This document shows, piece after piece, positions 1-6,749 of a DNA stretch of 20,965 nt. Source of the stretch: JAKALQ01 sp963978265 (GTDB lineage Bacteria; Actinomycetota; Actinomycetes; S36-B12; UBA5976); assembly GCA_963978265.1 (NCBI GenBank), contig CAXBQV010000022.1, positions 1 through 20,965 of the forward strand, in the 5' to 3' direction. Numbering within the stretch: the stretch's first letter is position 1; every line of letters starts with the position of its first letter. A model generated the notes under the pieces. It ran no database searches, had not been told where the DNA came from, and was given only the letters and a program-made list of their open reading frames with translations. The position numbers were made by a program, and so were the translations under genes.

Positions 1-2
1 AG

Positions 3-404
3 ACCCGGCTCGGGCTGCCGGAGGTCAAGGTCGGCCTGTTCCCGGGCGGCGGCGGCACGCAGCGCATTGCCCGCATCGTCGATCCGCAGAACACCATGAC
101 GATCCTGCTCAAGGGCGATCAGCTCAAGCTCGACAAGGCTAAGGCGCTGAAGCTGGTCGACGCCATCGTGCCGGCCGATCAATTGATCTCGGCCGCCAAG
201 GAGTGGATCAAGGCCGGCGGCAAGGCGGTGGCGCCGTGGGACGAGAAGGGCTTCAAGCTGCCCGGCGGCCCGGTGTTCTCCAAGCAGGGCATGATGATGT
301 TCCCGGCCGGCAACGCCATCTATCGCCGCGAGACCTACGACAACTATCCGGCCGCCCGCGCCATCATGAGCTGCGTCTATGAGGGCCTGCAGGTGCCGAT
401 GGAT
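3..404 (+). CDS. Fragment of 3-hydroxyacyl-CoA dehydrogenase/enoyl-CoA hydratase (FadJ/FadB type), partial at both ends
   Basis: The reading frame is open from the window edge and encodes about 134 residues from the end of a crotonase (enoyl-CoA hydratase) domain into the linker before the dehydrogenase domain. It shows a GLFPGGGGTQR segment, as in the crotonase fold of fatty-acid beta-oxidation multifunctional enzymes, then VAPWDEKGFK and CVYEGLQVP, which I recognise from Bradyrhizobium/Rhodopseudomonas-type enzymes. The family hydrates enoyl-CoA and oxidises 3-hydroxyacyl-CoA in the cytoplasm. The similarity stops abruptly at residues PMD, where the family would continue into the dehydrogenase half; what follows belongs to an unrelated ABC ATPase. 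Neither a start nor a stop is present, and no beta-oxidation gene neighbours it. It is probably foreign sequence joined in assembly. The family call is firm; the claim that it belongs to this genome is weak. Confidence 0.72.
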
Positions 405-412
405 GTCGCGAA
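395..412. other. Probable chimeric junction between two unrelated genomes
   Basis: Similarity to the beta-oxidation enzyme ends around the codons for PMD (bases 396-404). Peptide-transporter ATPase similarity begins within the next few codons. The join is in frame, so one continuous reading frame spans it. No insertion sequence, inverted repeat, tRNA or duplicated target is visible at the join. The exact breakpoint cannot be fixed to the base because the first residues after it are weakly conserved. Confidence 0.6.
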
Positions 413-926
413 TCGTCGTGTCACTGAGCTGGACCACGCAAACCGACTACGGGTTTCGTTCGCAGTCACACTGGCGCATCGCCCGCAGGTCGTCGTCGTC
501 GATGTGCCGTACGTAGCCGACGCCTCCACGCTGTTCACCACCTACAGCGAGGTGTTGCAGGACCTCTCCCGTGAGACTCCGATCGCATGGGTCGTCACCA
601 CGGATTCGCTGGCCGTGGCCGCGGACATCGCGGATGACGTGATGGTGATGTTGGACGGCCGTGTCGTGGAGCAGGGATCGGTCTACGACATCTGCCTACG
701 ACCCGCAATGCCATACACGCGCGACCTGCTCCTCGTGACACCGCGCCCGCACCGCGCGCTACCGGACTATCCGGCGTTCGTCGATCTCGCGTCGCACGGC
801 GGCTGTCCGTGGGTGCTCAATTGCCGGGAGGCGTTGACCGCGCAGTGTGCGCAACAACCGCCTGCGCTGCGGATCGTCGGTCCGGGCCACGAAGCCGCCT
901 GCTATCTGGCGGGGCAGCATGGCTGA
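405..926 (+). CDS. C-terminal part of an OppD/DppD-like ABC ATPase, catalytically degenerate, 5' end missing
   Basis: About 173 residues resemble the second half of the ATP-binding subunit of oligopeptide/dipeptide importers. The order is intact: signature region, Walker B strand, switch region, MLDGRVVEQGSV strand, RPAMPYTRDLL segment, and the C-terminal cysteine segment (CPWVLNC then C) typical of the oligo_HPY tail. The functional residues are changed. The LSGG signature reads LDHA, the DEPT of Walker B reads DVPY (no catalytic Glu), and the switch THD reads TTD (no His). Walker A should lie upstream and is missing because the sequence before base 405 is from another gene. The stop overlaps the next gene in ATGGCTGA. 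Known family role: powering peptide uptake at the inner face of the membrane. Inference: this protein could not hydrolyse ATP normally. Confidence 0.62.
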   Translation, partial: VANRRVTELDHANRLRVSFAVTLAHRPQVVVVDVPYVADASTLFTTYSEVLQDLSRETPIAWVVTTDSLAVAADIADDVMVMLDGRVVEQGSVYDICLRPAMPYTRDLLLVTPRPHRALPDYPAFVDLASHGGCPWVLNCREALTAQCAQQPPALRIVGPGHEAACYLAGQHG

Positions 927-1632
927 GTTCACGTGGGGCAAGCGGCGGCTGATGTTCGAAGCCACCGGTCGTGACGCAGTCTTGTGCGACGACCAGCAGC
1001 AGGCGCTGCTGGCTGCCCGGGCGTTTGCCGACGCGTTCGAATCGCGGGTGATCAGCGGTGGCGACGACGTCCGCGGAACGCTGCGCGACGCACTCGGCAA
1101 GGCGTCGGCCGACCGCGTTCGTGCGGTACTCACTGCGCTTGGGCTTGACGACGATGCGTTGGAATGGAAGCTCAAGCAGGTGTCACCGATGCGAAGGCTG
1201 GTGGCTGCGGCTGCGGCTGCCGTCGCGACGGGGGACCGGGCCCTCGTCTTCGAACTCGGCAGCTTCACGGCTATGCCATTCGATCTCGCACATGTTTACC
1301 GGCACATCCAGGTCCTGCACTCGACCTTCGGCGTCCCGTGCATTGTCGTGATCGTCGATCCAGCGCTCATTTCGTCGTCAGGGACGAACCTCACCGTCCT
1401 CACGGATGACGGCATCGTCGAACAAGCCGCGGTTGTGGATGCGCTGCGCGCCCCGGCCAGTGACGCGCTGCTCGCCCGTTTGCAGGCAACGCCGGTGCCC
1501 AACCCCTTGGCGATGCAGCAGCGGCGCGTCCAACGTGCTGCAACGCGGCCGGTGAACTACGCGAACACGCAGATCGTGCAACTCCCCACTGCGGATGCGA
1601 TCGCCTTGGCGGGCGGCGACCTCAGCGACTGA
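919..1632 (+). CDS. Degenerate ABC ATPase-like protein, partner of the upstream gene (OppF/DppF position)
   Basis: 237 residues from the ATG at 919, chosen because it overlaps the upstream stop (ATGGCTGA), which suggests translational coupling; an in-frame codon at 847 would cut deep into the upstream gene. The middle follows the ABC pattern: DDVRGTLRDAL, then GLDDDALEWKLKQVSP, then a strand, a switch region and LTDDGIVEQAAVVDAL. Every nucleotide-handling motif is lost. No GxxGxGK(S/T) Walker A is present, LSGG reads VSPM, Walker B DEP reads FELGS, and the switch SHD reads IVD. It is about 90-100 residues shorter than a typical OppF, mainly before the signature. The tail past residue 190 matches nothing I know. 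The 3' end overlaps the convergent S9 peptidase gene by 11 bases. Role unknown; a structural or regulatory pseudo-ATPase is possible. Confidence 0.55.
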   Translation: MAEFTWGKRRLMFEATGRDAVLCDDQQQALLAARAFADAFESRVISGGDDVRGTLRDALGKASADRVRAVLTALGLDDDALEWKLKQVSPMRRLVAAAAAAVATGDRALVFELGSFTAMPFDLAHVYRHIQVLHSTFGVPCIVVIVDPALISSSGTNLTVLTDDGIVEQAAVVDALRAPASDALLARLQATPVPNPLAMQQRRVQRAATRPVNYANTQIVQLPTADAIALAGGDLSD

Positions 1633-3703
1633 GGTGCTCGGCCAGGTACGCCGCTTCCATCCGGAGCAGGTTTTCCTTGACCGTGACTTGTGGCGTCATA
1701 TGCGACACCCCGGCGAGTGGCAGGAAATCATGCAGCTTGCCCGCGGCCATGAGTGCGGCACTCAACTGCAACGAATGCGCGGACACCACGTTGTCGTCAG
1801 CGAGTCCGTGCACGATGAGCAACTTGCCTTGCAACTGCGGTGCAAGTCGCGTCAGGGAATTCTCCTCATACACCTCTGGCGACTTGTTGGGATCGCCGAG
1901 GTAGCGCTCGGTGTACGCCGTGTCGTACAGGGTCCATTTCGTAACGGGTGCACCGGCGATTCCGACGTGGAATCGGTCCGGACGTGCGAGGAGCGCAAGC
2001 GCAGAGAGATAGCCGCCGTAGGACCAGCCACGGATGCCGACGCGTGCGCCGTCGAGCCGATCCGGGTACAGGGCGAGTGCCGCATCGAGCGCGATCACCT
2101 GATCGGTGAGCGTGACTTCCGCGAACTTGTCGACGATCGCATGGTCCCACGCGAGCCCGCGACCAGGGGTGCCACGCCCATCCGCGATGATCACTGCAAA
2201 ACCCTGATTCGCGAGCCACTGATCGACGGCGTACAAGCTTCCGGCAGCCAGGACACGAGCGTGATGTGGACCGCCGTACGGCGACATGATGATAGGCAAC
2301 GGCCCATCGTGGCCCTGCTCCGGCCACAGGATGACGGCGTTGAGTTCCTCCTTGCCAAGCCGCACGTACGCGGGCGCAGGAACAGCTGCTCGCACCGCAT
2401 GGTTCGCGATAGTGCCGACGACCTTCGTGTCGCGGAGGACTTCGAAGCGGATGTCGCTGCTCATCGCATCGTGCTGAACGCGGACGTAGACGTTGCCGTT
2501 GCCGGCGAATGCGTGCCACGCGAACCCGTCCGCAAGCCGGGTGAGGGCACCGTCCGCCTCGAGGCGGACGGCAGTCGCGGTTCGGCCGTCCTCCGACCCG
2601 CAGATCGTTGGCCGCTCGCCTGCGTTGACAATGTGACTGACGTGAAATCCAACCGGCGTGACGGGCGCGCCGTTGAGGGTGATCCTGCGACAGTCGGCGC
2701 TGCGGTCGTCGACGAACGACAGCAGCCGTCCGTCGGCGGTCCAGGCCGGTGTTCCCGGGATGACATCGAGCCAAGGCTCGCCAAGCACGACTTCGAGCGA
2801 GCGCAGTTCTCCGGTCTCAAGATCGACGCCGAACGTCTCGAATCTCGTTTGCTGCCGGTTGGCAAGCTGCACGAGCGGTGCACCGTGCGCCGACCAATGC
2901 ACAGCGACGAGGTATTCGAATACCGAACGATCCCATTGCAACTCGATCGTGCGGTCGGACTGCAGATGATGCAGCAGCAGGCCGACGTGGGGATTGGTGG
3001 CTCCGGCATGCGGATAGCGATGTTCAAGCGGTTCACGATCCGGATATGTGGGGTCGGCGATTCGCCAGATCGGTACGTCGGATTCGTCGACCGTCTCGAC
3101 GAGCAGTGCATCCCCTGTGGGCGACCACCAGTGGCCCCGGTAGCGGTTCAGTTCCTCGGCAGCAATGAAGTCGACGAGACCGACGGTCACGCCGGGACGT
3201 GCGAGATGCACCACCTCGACGCCGTCGGCGAATCGATACGCGTGCAGTTCGCCATTGATCACGCATGCAACGAGTTCACCGGTGGGGTCGATCCGCGGAT
3301 CGACGACGGCGCCCGGGGTCTCGAGCGACCGAAGGCCGAGTGCGTCCCAGAGCCACAGCACGCCGCCGACGGCGAAGGTGATGCGCGTTCCATTCCCGCT
3401 CATCGAGTACGCGGTGATGCCTCCACCGCTCTCGCGCAGCCGTTCACGCCGGGCCCGCTCAGCCGCGGGCAGATCCGCGTCGTCGACCGTCAGTGCATCG
3501 GGCAGTACGAGTGGCGTTTCCGCACCGCTCGAGAGGTCGTAACGCCAAAGTCCGAGCTTCGCGTCGTAGCCGTCCGCGGAACGGAGAAACGTGACCGCGT
3601 CATCGGTGAACTCGAAGGTGCGCGGCAAGCCGTAGCGGAACGCTCCGGTCAGCGCGTATTCGCGTGGGAACGCATCATCAAGGGCAATCAGCATGCCTCG
3701 CAT
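1622..3703 (-). CDS. S9-family prolyl oligopeptidase / dipeptidyl-peptidase IV-like serine peptidase
   Basis: 693 residues from the ATG at 3703 (an alternative ATG lies 9 bases downstream at 3694). Reading further upstream would run into the divergent mshB gene. The N-terminal two thirds (about 40-440) is a beta-propeller of DPPIV_N type; the C-terminal part (about 470-693) is the alpha/beta-hydrolase. The triad is visible: Ser561 in GWSYGGY, Asp636 in HGLADDN, His668 in GVSHM. I see no signal peptide, so it is likely cytoplasmic, cleaving short peptides, often after proline in this family. Its position beside remnants of a peptide-transport ATPase pair fits use of imported peptides, but that is inference. 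No Shine-Dalgarno is seen; a -10-like TAGGAC (3732-3727) overlaps the mshB promoter. The long open frame on the opposite strand is a codon-usage shadow. Confidence 0.9.
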   Translation of the reverse strand: MRGMLIALDDAFPREYALTGAFRYGLPRTFEFTDDAVTFLRSADGYDAKLGLWRYDLSSGAETPLVLPDALTVDDADLPAAERARRERLRESGGGITAYSMSGNGTRITFAVGGVLWLWDALGLRSLETPGAVVDPRIDPTGELVACVINGELHAYRFADGVEVVHLARPGVTVGLVDFIAAEELNRYRGHWWSPTGDALLVETVDESDVPIWRIADPTYPDREPLEHRYPHAGATNPHVGLLLHHLQSDRTIELQWDRSVFEYLVAVHWSAHGAPLVQLANRQQTRFETFGVDLETGELRSLEVVLGEPWLDVIPGTPAWTADGRLLSFVDDRSADCRRITLNGAPVTPVGFHVSHIVNAGERPTICGSEDGRTATAVRLEADGALTRLADGFAWHAFAGNGNVYVRVQHDAMSSDIRFEVLRDTKVVGTIANHAVRAAVPAPAYVRLGKEELNAVILWPEQGHDGPLPIIMSPYGGPHHARVLAAGSLYAVDQWLANQGFAVIIADGRGTPGRGLAWDHAIVDKFAEVTLTDQVIALDAALALYPDRLDGARVGIRGWSYGGYLSALALLARPDRFHVGIAGAPVTKWTLYDTAYTERYLGDPNKSPEVYEENSLTRLAPQLQGKLLIVHGLADDNVVSAHSLQLSAALMAAGKLHDFLPLAGVSHMTPQVTVKENLLRMEAAYLAEHLSR

Positions 3704-3726
3704 CCAACCGCACCCGGCGCGGTTCT

Positions 3727-3743
3727 GTCCTAGGCTCGCCCCC
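3727..3743 (+). promoter_or_regulatory. Divergent promoter; leaderless -10 for mshB
   Basis: TAGGCT at 3731-3736 is followed by exactly 7 bases and then the mshB ATG at 3744, with no Shine-Dalgarno, as expected for a leaderless transcript. On the other strand TAGGAC (3732-3727) could serve the S9 peptidase. The two hexamers share the palindrome CCTAGG (3729-3734), so the promoters are back to back and probably compete. Confidence 0.55.
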
Positions 3744-4613
3744 ATGAATCGCCGACTGCTCCTCGTGCACGCCCATCCGGACGACGAAACGATCGGTTCC
3801 GGCGCCACGATGGCCAAGTACGCCGCGGAAGGCGCGCAGGTCACGCTCGTCACGTGCACGCTCGGCGAAGAGGGCGAGATCCTCGTCCCCGGGCTTGCGC
3901 ATCTTGCATCGGACCAACAGGACGCGCTCGGCGCGCATCGGCAGACCGAGCTCGCCGACGCCATGCGTGCACTCGGCGTGCATGACCACCGGATCCTCGG
4001 CGGTCCTCACTGCTTCCGCGACAGCGGAATGATGGGGACGCCGCCGAACAAGCGGGAGGACAACTTCTGGAATGCGGACCTGCTCGTCGCTGCCACCTAC
4101 CTCGTCGAAATCATCCGTGAGGTACAGCCGCAGGTCATGGTCACCTATGACGATTTCGGCGGATACGGGCACCCGGACCACATTCAGGCGCACCGCGTGG
4201 CGATGTACGCCGCACAGTTGGCAGCGGTGCAGTCATTCAAGCCGGAACTCGGCGCACCGTGGGAGATCGCGAAGATCTACTGGACCGCATTCCCGCGAAG
4301 CGTGATGGTGGCCGGAATCGAAGCATTGAAGGCTGCCGGTGACGAAAGCCAGTTCGCGACAATGGATCCGGATGACCTGCCGTTCGCTTGTCCGGACGAG
4401 TTCGTCACGACCGAAATCCAGGCAGCCGCGTATCTTGAGCAGAAAATGGCTGCCATGCGAGCGCATGCGACGCAGATCGATGTGCAGGGCGGATTCTTCG
4501 CGCTCTCGAATAATCTCGGATCAGAGGCCATGGGTACGGAGTACTTCCGCGGCGTGAAGGGTGTGTCGGCCGCACATGCGCGCGAAACCGATCTCTTCGC
4601 TGATCTCGCGTAG
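3744..4613 (+). CDS. mshB: Mycothiol biosynthesis deacetylase MshB (LmbE-like zinc deacetylase)
   Basis: 289 residues of the PIG-L/LmbE zinc deacetylase family. MshB removes the acetyl group from GlcNAc-inositol, giving the GlcN-Ins precursor of mycothiol, the actinobacterial thiol. The AHPDDE motif supplies zinc ligands His11 and Asp14 and the general base Asp13; the third ligand is His143 in GYGHPDH. The VTYDDFGGYGHPDH stretch is typical of MshB, but the related amidase Mca shares much of it, so the two are hard to separate by eye. Length is close to the mycobacterial enzyme (about 300). The ATG at 3744 is preferred over an in-frame upstream ATG because the HPDDE motif then falls at residue 11 and a leaderless promoter lies 7 bases upstream. 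The VanW-family gene starts inside its 3' end. Confidence 0.85.
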   Translation: MNRRLLLVHAHPDDETIGSGATMAKYAAEGAQVTLVTCTLGEEGEILVPGLAHLASDQQDALGAHRQTELADAMRALGVHDHRILGGPHCFRDSGMMGTPPNKREDNFWNADLLVAATYLVEIIREVQPQVMVTYDDFGGYGHPDHIQAHRVAMYAAQLAAVQSFKPELGAPWEIAKIYWTAFPRSVMVAGIEALKAAGDESQFATMDPDDLPFACPDEFVTTEIQAAAYLEQKMAAMRAHATQIDVQGGFFALSNNLGSEAMGTEYFRGVKGVSAAHARETDLFADLA

Positions 4614-6333
4614 TCGCCGCGCCATCATCGGCGCAGTCATCGCAGCAGCATTCGTTGTGCCCTACGTGATCCTGCAGATCGTCGCCGGTTTCGGTGTGCC
4701 AAGGAACGTGATGGTCGCCGACGTCATGGTCGGCGGATTGAGCGGGACGCAGGCCACGGCGCGTTTGCAGTCGGTGTATGCGAACACCGGCATTCTGAAC
4801 GTGACGATCAAGGACGCGAGCTACGAGTTGGGGCTCGGTGATCTCGGTGTGAAGGTGGATGTTGCGGAGACCCTGCGCAGCATCCAAGCGGATCGCTGGA
4901 ACCCGTTCGCCTTGGTCGGCATGTTGCTGGGGAAGCAGCAAGCACCAGCGCTCGAAGTCGAGGACCAGACGCTCACCGCTGCGCTCGTTTCGCTTGCTGC
5001 GGAGACTGACATCCCTGCGCGCGACGCGAATGTCGATGTGCGCAATCTGTCAGTGATCTCCGCCAAACGCGGCGCCCGGCTCGATATCGCCGAGTCGAAG
5101 GCCATCATCATCGACGCGATTGCGGCTGGTCGGCACTCGGTGACGCTCGTTCGCGAACGGAAGCCGGCACTGGTTTCGACGCTCGTTGCGGAGCGGGCTC
5201 TCCAGGAAATCGCGATCCCTGCGGTCTCCGACGCGGTCACAGTTGATCTCACATTGCCCGATGGAACGCATCGGACTTCGGTGATCAGCCCGACCACCAT
5301 TCGGGCTGCATTGAGCTTCACCCGCAGCGGCTCGCTGTTGGAGCCAAGGCTCGACGGCGCCGTGCTGCGACGCGATGTCGATGCCACGATCTTCGACATC
5401 CAGACCGAGGCGCGTGACGCCACCTTCGAGGTGAACGGCGAAAGCGTGTCGGTGGTGCCGAGTCGCGACGGTTTCGGCGTGACCTCGGATTCGCTGGCGA
5501 ACGATGTGCTCAAGGTGCTCCGGCTCGCAAACGGCCAACGTGCCGTCGCGCTGACACTCGGCACGATCCCCGCTGCCTTCAGCACCGCAGACGCCGAGGC
5601 GCTCAACATCAAGGAACGGGTCTCCTGGTACCGACAGCGATTCCCGGCTGCTGCATACCGCACGATCAACATCGGAACGGCGGCCAAGCGCATCAACGGC
5701 ACACTGCTCATGCCCGGCCAGATCTTCTCGATGAATGACACCGTCAAGGAACGCACCGTCGAGAATGGGTACACCGAGGGCTGGATCATCGGACCCGATG
5801 GGGTGTTCAAGAACGAGCTCGGTGGCGCCGTGTCGACGATCACCACCGCGATGTTCAATGCGGCTTGGTTTGCGGGCCTCGAATTCGTCGAGCATCGTGC
5901 GCACTCGATCTACATCCCTCGGTACCGTCCCGGTCGTGAGGCGACGGTGTCCTGGGGTTCGTTCGACATGCGCTTCAAGAACACCTTGGCGAACCCCATC
6001 TACATCACCACTGAGTTGCGCAAGACATCGATCACGGTCTACTTCTGGGGTACCAAGGAGTTCTCCAAGGTCGACAGCATCTTCGGGCCTTGGGAGAACA
6101 AGCGGCCGTATCCCGAGCTCACCGGCGTCCTCCCGGACTGCCACGCCCAGGATGGCATCCCCGGGTTCCAGATCACGGTGTGGCGGGTGCTGTACAAGAA
6201 CGACGTCGAAGTGAAGCGGGAGCCGTACCGCACGAGTTACCGCCCGTCACCGCACGTCGTCTGCAAGAAGCCGCCGGCCCCAGCCCCGACACCCTCGCCG
6301 ACGGTTCCCGTCGTCGAAACGCCGAACGCCTGA
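4576..6333 (+). CDS. VanW-family membrane-anchored cell-wall protein
   Basis: 585 residues from the ATG at 4576; a GTG at 4561 is possible. The N-terminus is basic (RSRR) followed by one hydrophobic segment at about 16-38, giving a type II membrane anchor. Residues 40-350 look like two copies of the YoaR-like peptidoglycan-binding domain. Residues 362-495 are a VanW domain (INIGTAAKRING, LLMPGQIFSMND, then GGAVSTITTAMFNAA and HSIYIPRYRPGREATV). The tail ends in a Pro-rich stretch after a segment with two cysteines (522 and 563) that could form a disulfide. The biochemical activity of VanW is not established; actinobacterial members are thought to act in the cell envelope. The start overlaps mshB by 38 bases, so the two are probably cotranscribed, as in other actinobacteria with this neighbourhood. 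Confidence 0.85.
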   Translation: MRAKPISSLISRSRRAIIGAVIAAAFVVPYVILQIVAGFGVPRNVMVADVMVGGLSGTQATARLQSVYANTGILNVTIKDASYELGLGDLGVKVDVAETLRSIQADRWNPFALVGMLLGKQQAPALEVEDQTLTAALVSLAAETDIPARDANVDVRNLSVISAKRGARLDIAESKAIIIDAIAAGRHSVTLVRERKPALVSTLVAERALQEIAIPAVSDAVTVDLTLPDGTHRTSVISPTTIRAALSFTRSGSLLEPRLDGAVLRRDVDATIFDIQTEARDATFEVNGESVSVVPSRDGFGVTSDSLANDVLKVLRLANGQRAVALTLGTIPAAFSTADAEALNIKERVSWYRQRFPAAAYRTINIGTAAKRINGTLLMPGQIFSMNDTVKERTVENGYTEGWIIGPDGVFKNELGGAVSTITTAMFNAAWFAGLEFVEHRAHSIYIPRYRPGREATVSWGSFDMRFKNTLANPIYITTELRKTSITVYFWGTKEFSKVDSIFGPWENKRPYPELTGVLPDCHAQDGIPGFQITVWRVLYKNDVEVKREPYRTSYRPSPHVVCKKPPAPAPTPSPTVPVVETPNA

Positions 6334-6339
6334 GCCGCG

Positions 6340-6391
6340 TTCACAGGCTGGGGGAGTTGGTGCAGAATGTCCCTGAGTCTCAGGAGGATTT
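6340..6391 (+). promoter_or_regulatory. Promoter and ribosome-binding site of fdxA with palindrome over the RBS
   Basis: TTCACA (6340-6345), a 17-base spacer and CAGAAT (6363-6368) form a plausible -35/-10 pair. The leader carries AGGAGG at 6382-6387, the strongest Shine-Dalgarno in the window, 4 bases before the ATG. CTGAG-T-CTCAG (6373-6383) is a perfect inverted repeat at the expected transcript start and touching the Shine-Dalgarno, so it could be an operator. Confidence 0.5.
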
Positions 6392-6718
6392 ATGACGTAC
6401 GTGATCGCGCTTCCATGTGTTGACCTCAAGGACAAGGCCTGCATCGAGGAATGTCCGGTGGACTGCATCTACGAAGGCGAGCGCATGCTCTACATCCATC
6501 CGGACGAGTGCGTCGACTGCGGAGCATGCGAACCGGTGTGTCCGGTCGAGGCGATCTTCTACGAAGACGATGTCCCTGCGGACATGAAGGACTTCACGAA
6601 GGCCAATGCCGACTTCTTCACGGATCTGGGCTCCCCGGGTGGCGCCGCGAAACTCGGCGCGCAGGATTTCGACGTCCCGATGGTGTCTGCCCTCCCACCG
6701 CAGAAGCACGATCACTAG
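6392..6718 (+). CDS. fdxA: 7Fe ferredoxin (3Fe-4S and 4Fe-4S), FdxA type
   Basis: 108 residues, the usual size for actinobacterial FdxA/FdxC. Cysteines sit where the Azotobacter 7Fe ferredoxin has them, shifted by one: Cys9, Cys17 and Cys50 for the 3Fe-4S cluster, and Cys21, Cys40, Cys43 and Cys46 for the 4Fe-4S cluster. Cys25 is the extra conserved cysteine. The IYEGERMLYIHPDEC segment is characteristic. It is a soluble low-potential electron carrier; the partner is not shown. It has its own promoter and a strong Shine-Dalgarno. dapC follows after 31 bases, the order fdx-dapC seen in M. tuberculosis (Rv1177-Rv1178). The C-terminal tail ends in KHDH. Confidence 0.94.
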   Translation: MTYVIALPCVDLKDKACIEECPVDCIYEGERMLYIHPDECVDCGACEPVCPVEAIFYEDDVPADMKDFTKANADFFTDLGSPGGAAKLGAQDFDVPMVSALPPQKHDH

Positions 6719-6726
6719 GACTTCGA

Positions 6727-6742
6727 TCGCTGCTCGCAGCGA
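6727..6742 (+). other. Small hairpin between fdxA and dapC
   Basis: TCGCTG-CTCG-CAGCGA is a perfect 6-bp stem with a 4-base loop in the 31-base gap. No T-run follows, so it is not a classic terminator; it could tune readthrough or dapC translation. Confidence 0.35.
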
Positions 6743-6749
6743 GTGACAT

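Noticed and set aside
1595..3733. Long open plus-strand frame of about 700 codons opposite the S9 peptidase
   Set aside because: The minus-strand frame has a full DPPIV-type domain order and catalytic triad. The plus-strand product is Arg/Asp-rich without recognisable motifs, a typical high-GC antisense shadow.
5050..6144. Minus-strand frame inside the VanW-family gene
   Set aside because: It is antisense to a gene with recognisable YoaR-like and VanW domains, and has no start signals.
6727..6742. Terminator after fdxA
   Set aside because: The stem is short and no T-run follows; dapC lacks its own promoter, so termination here is unlikely.
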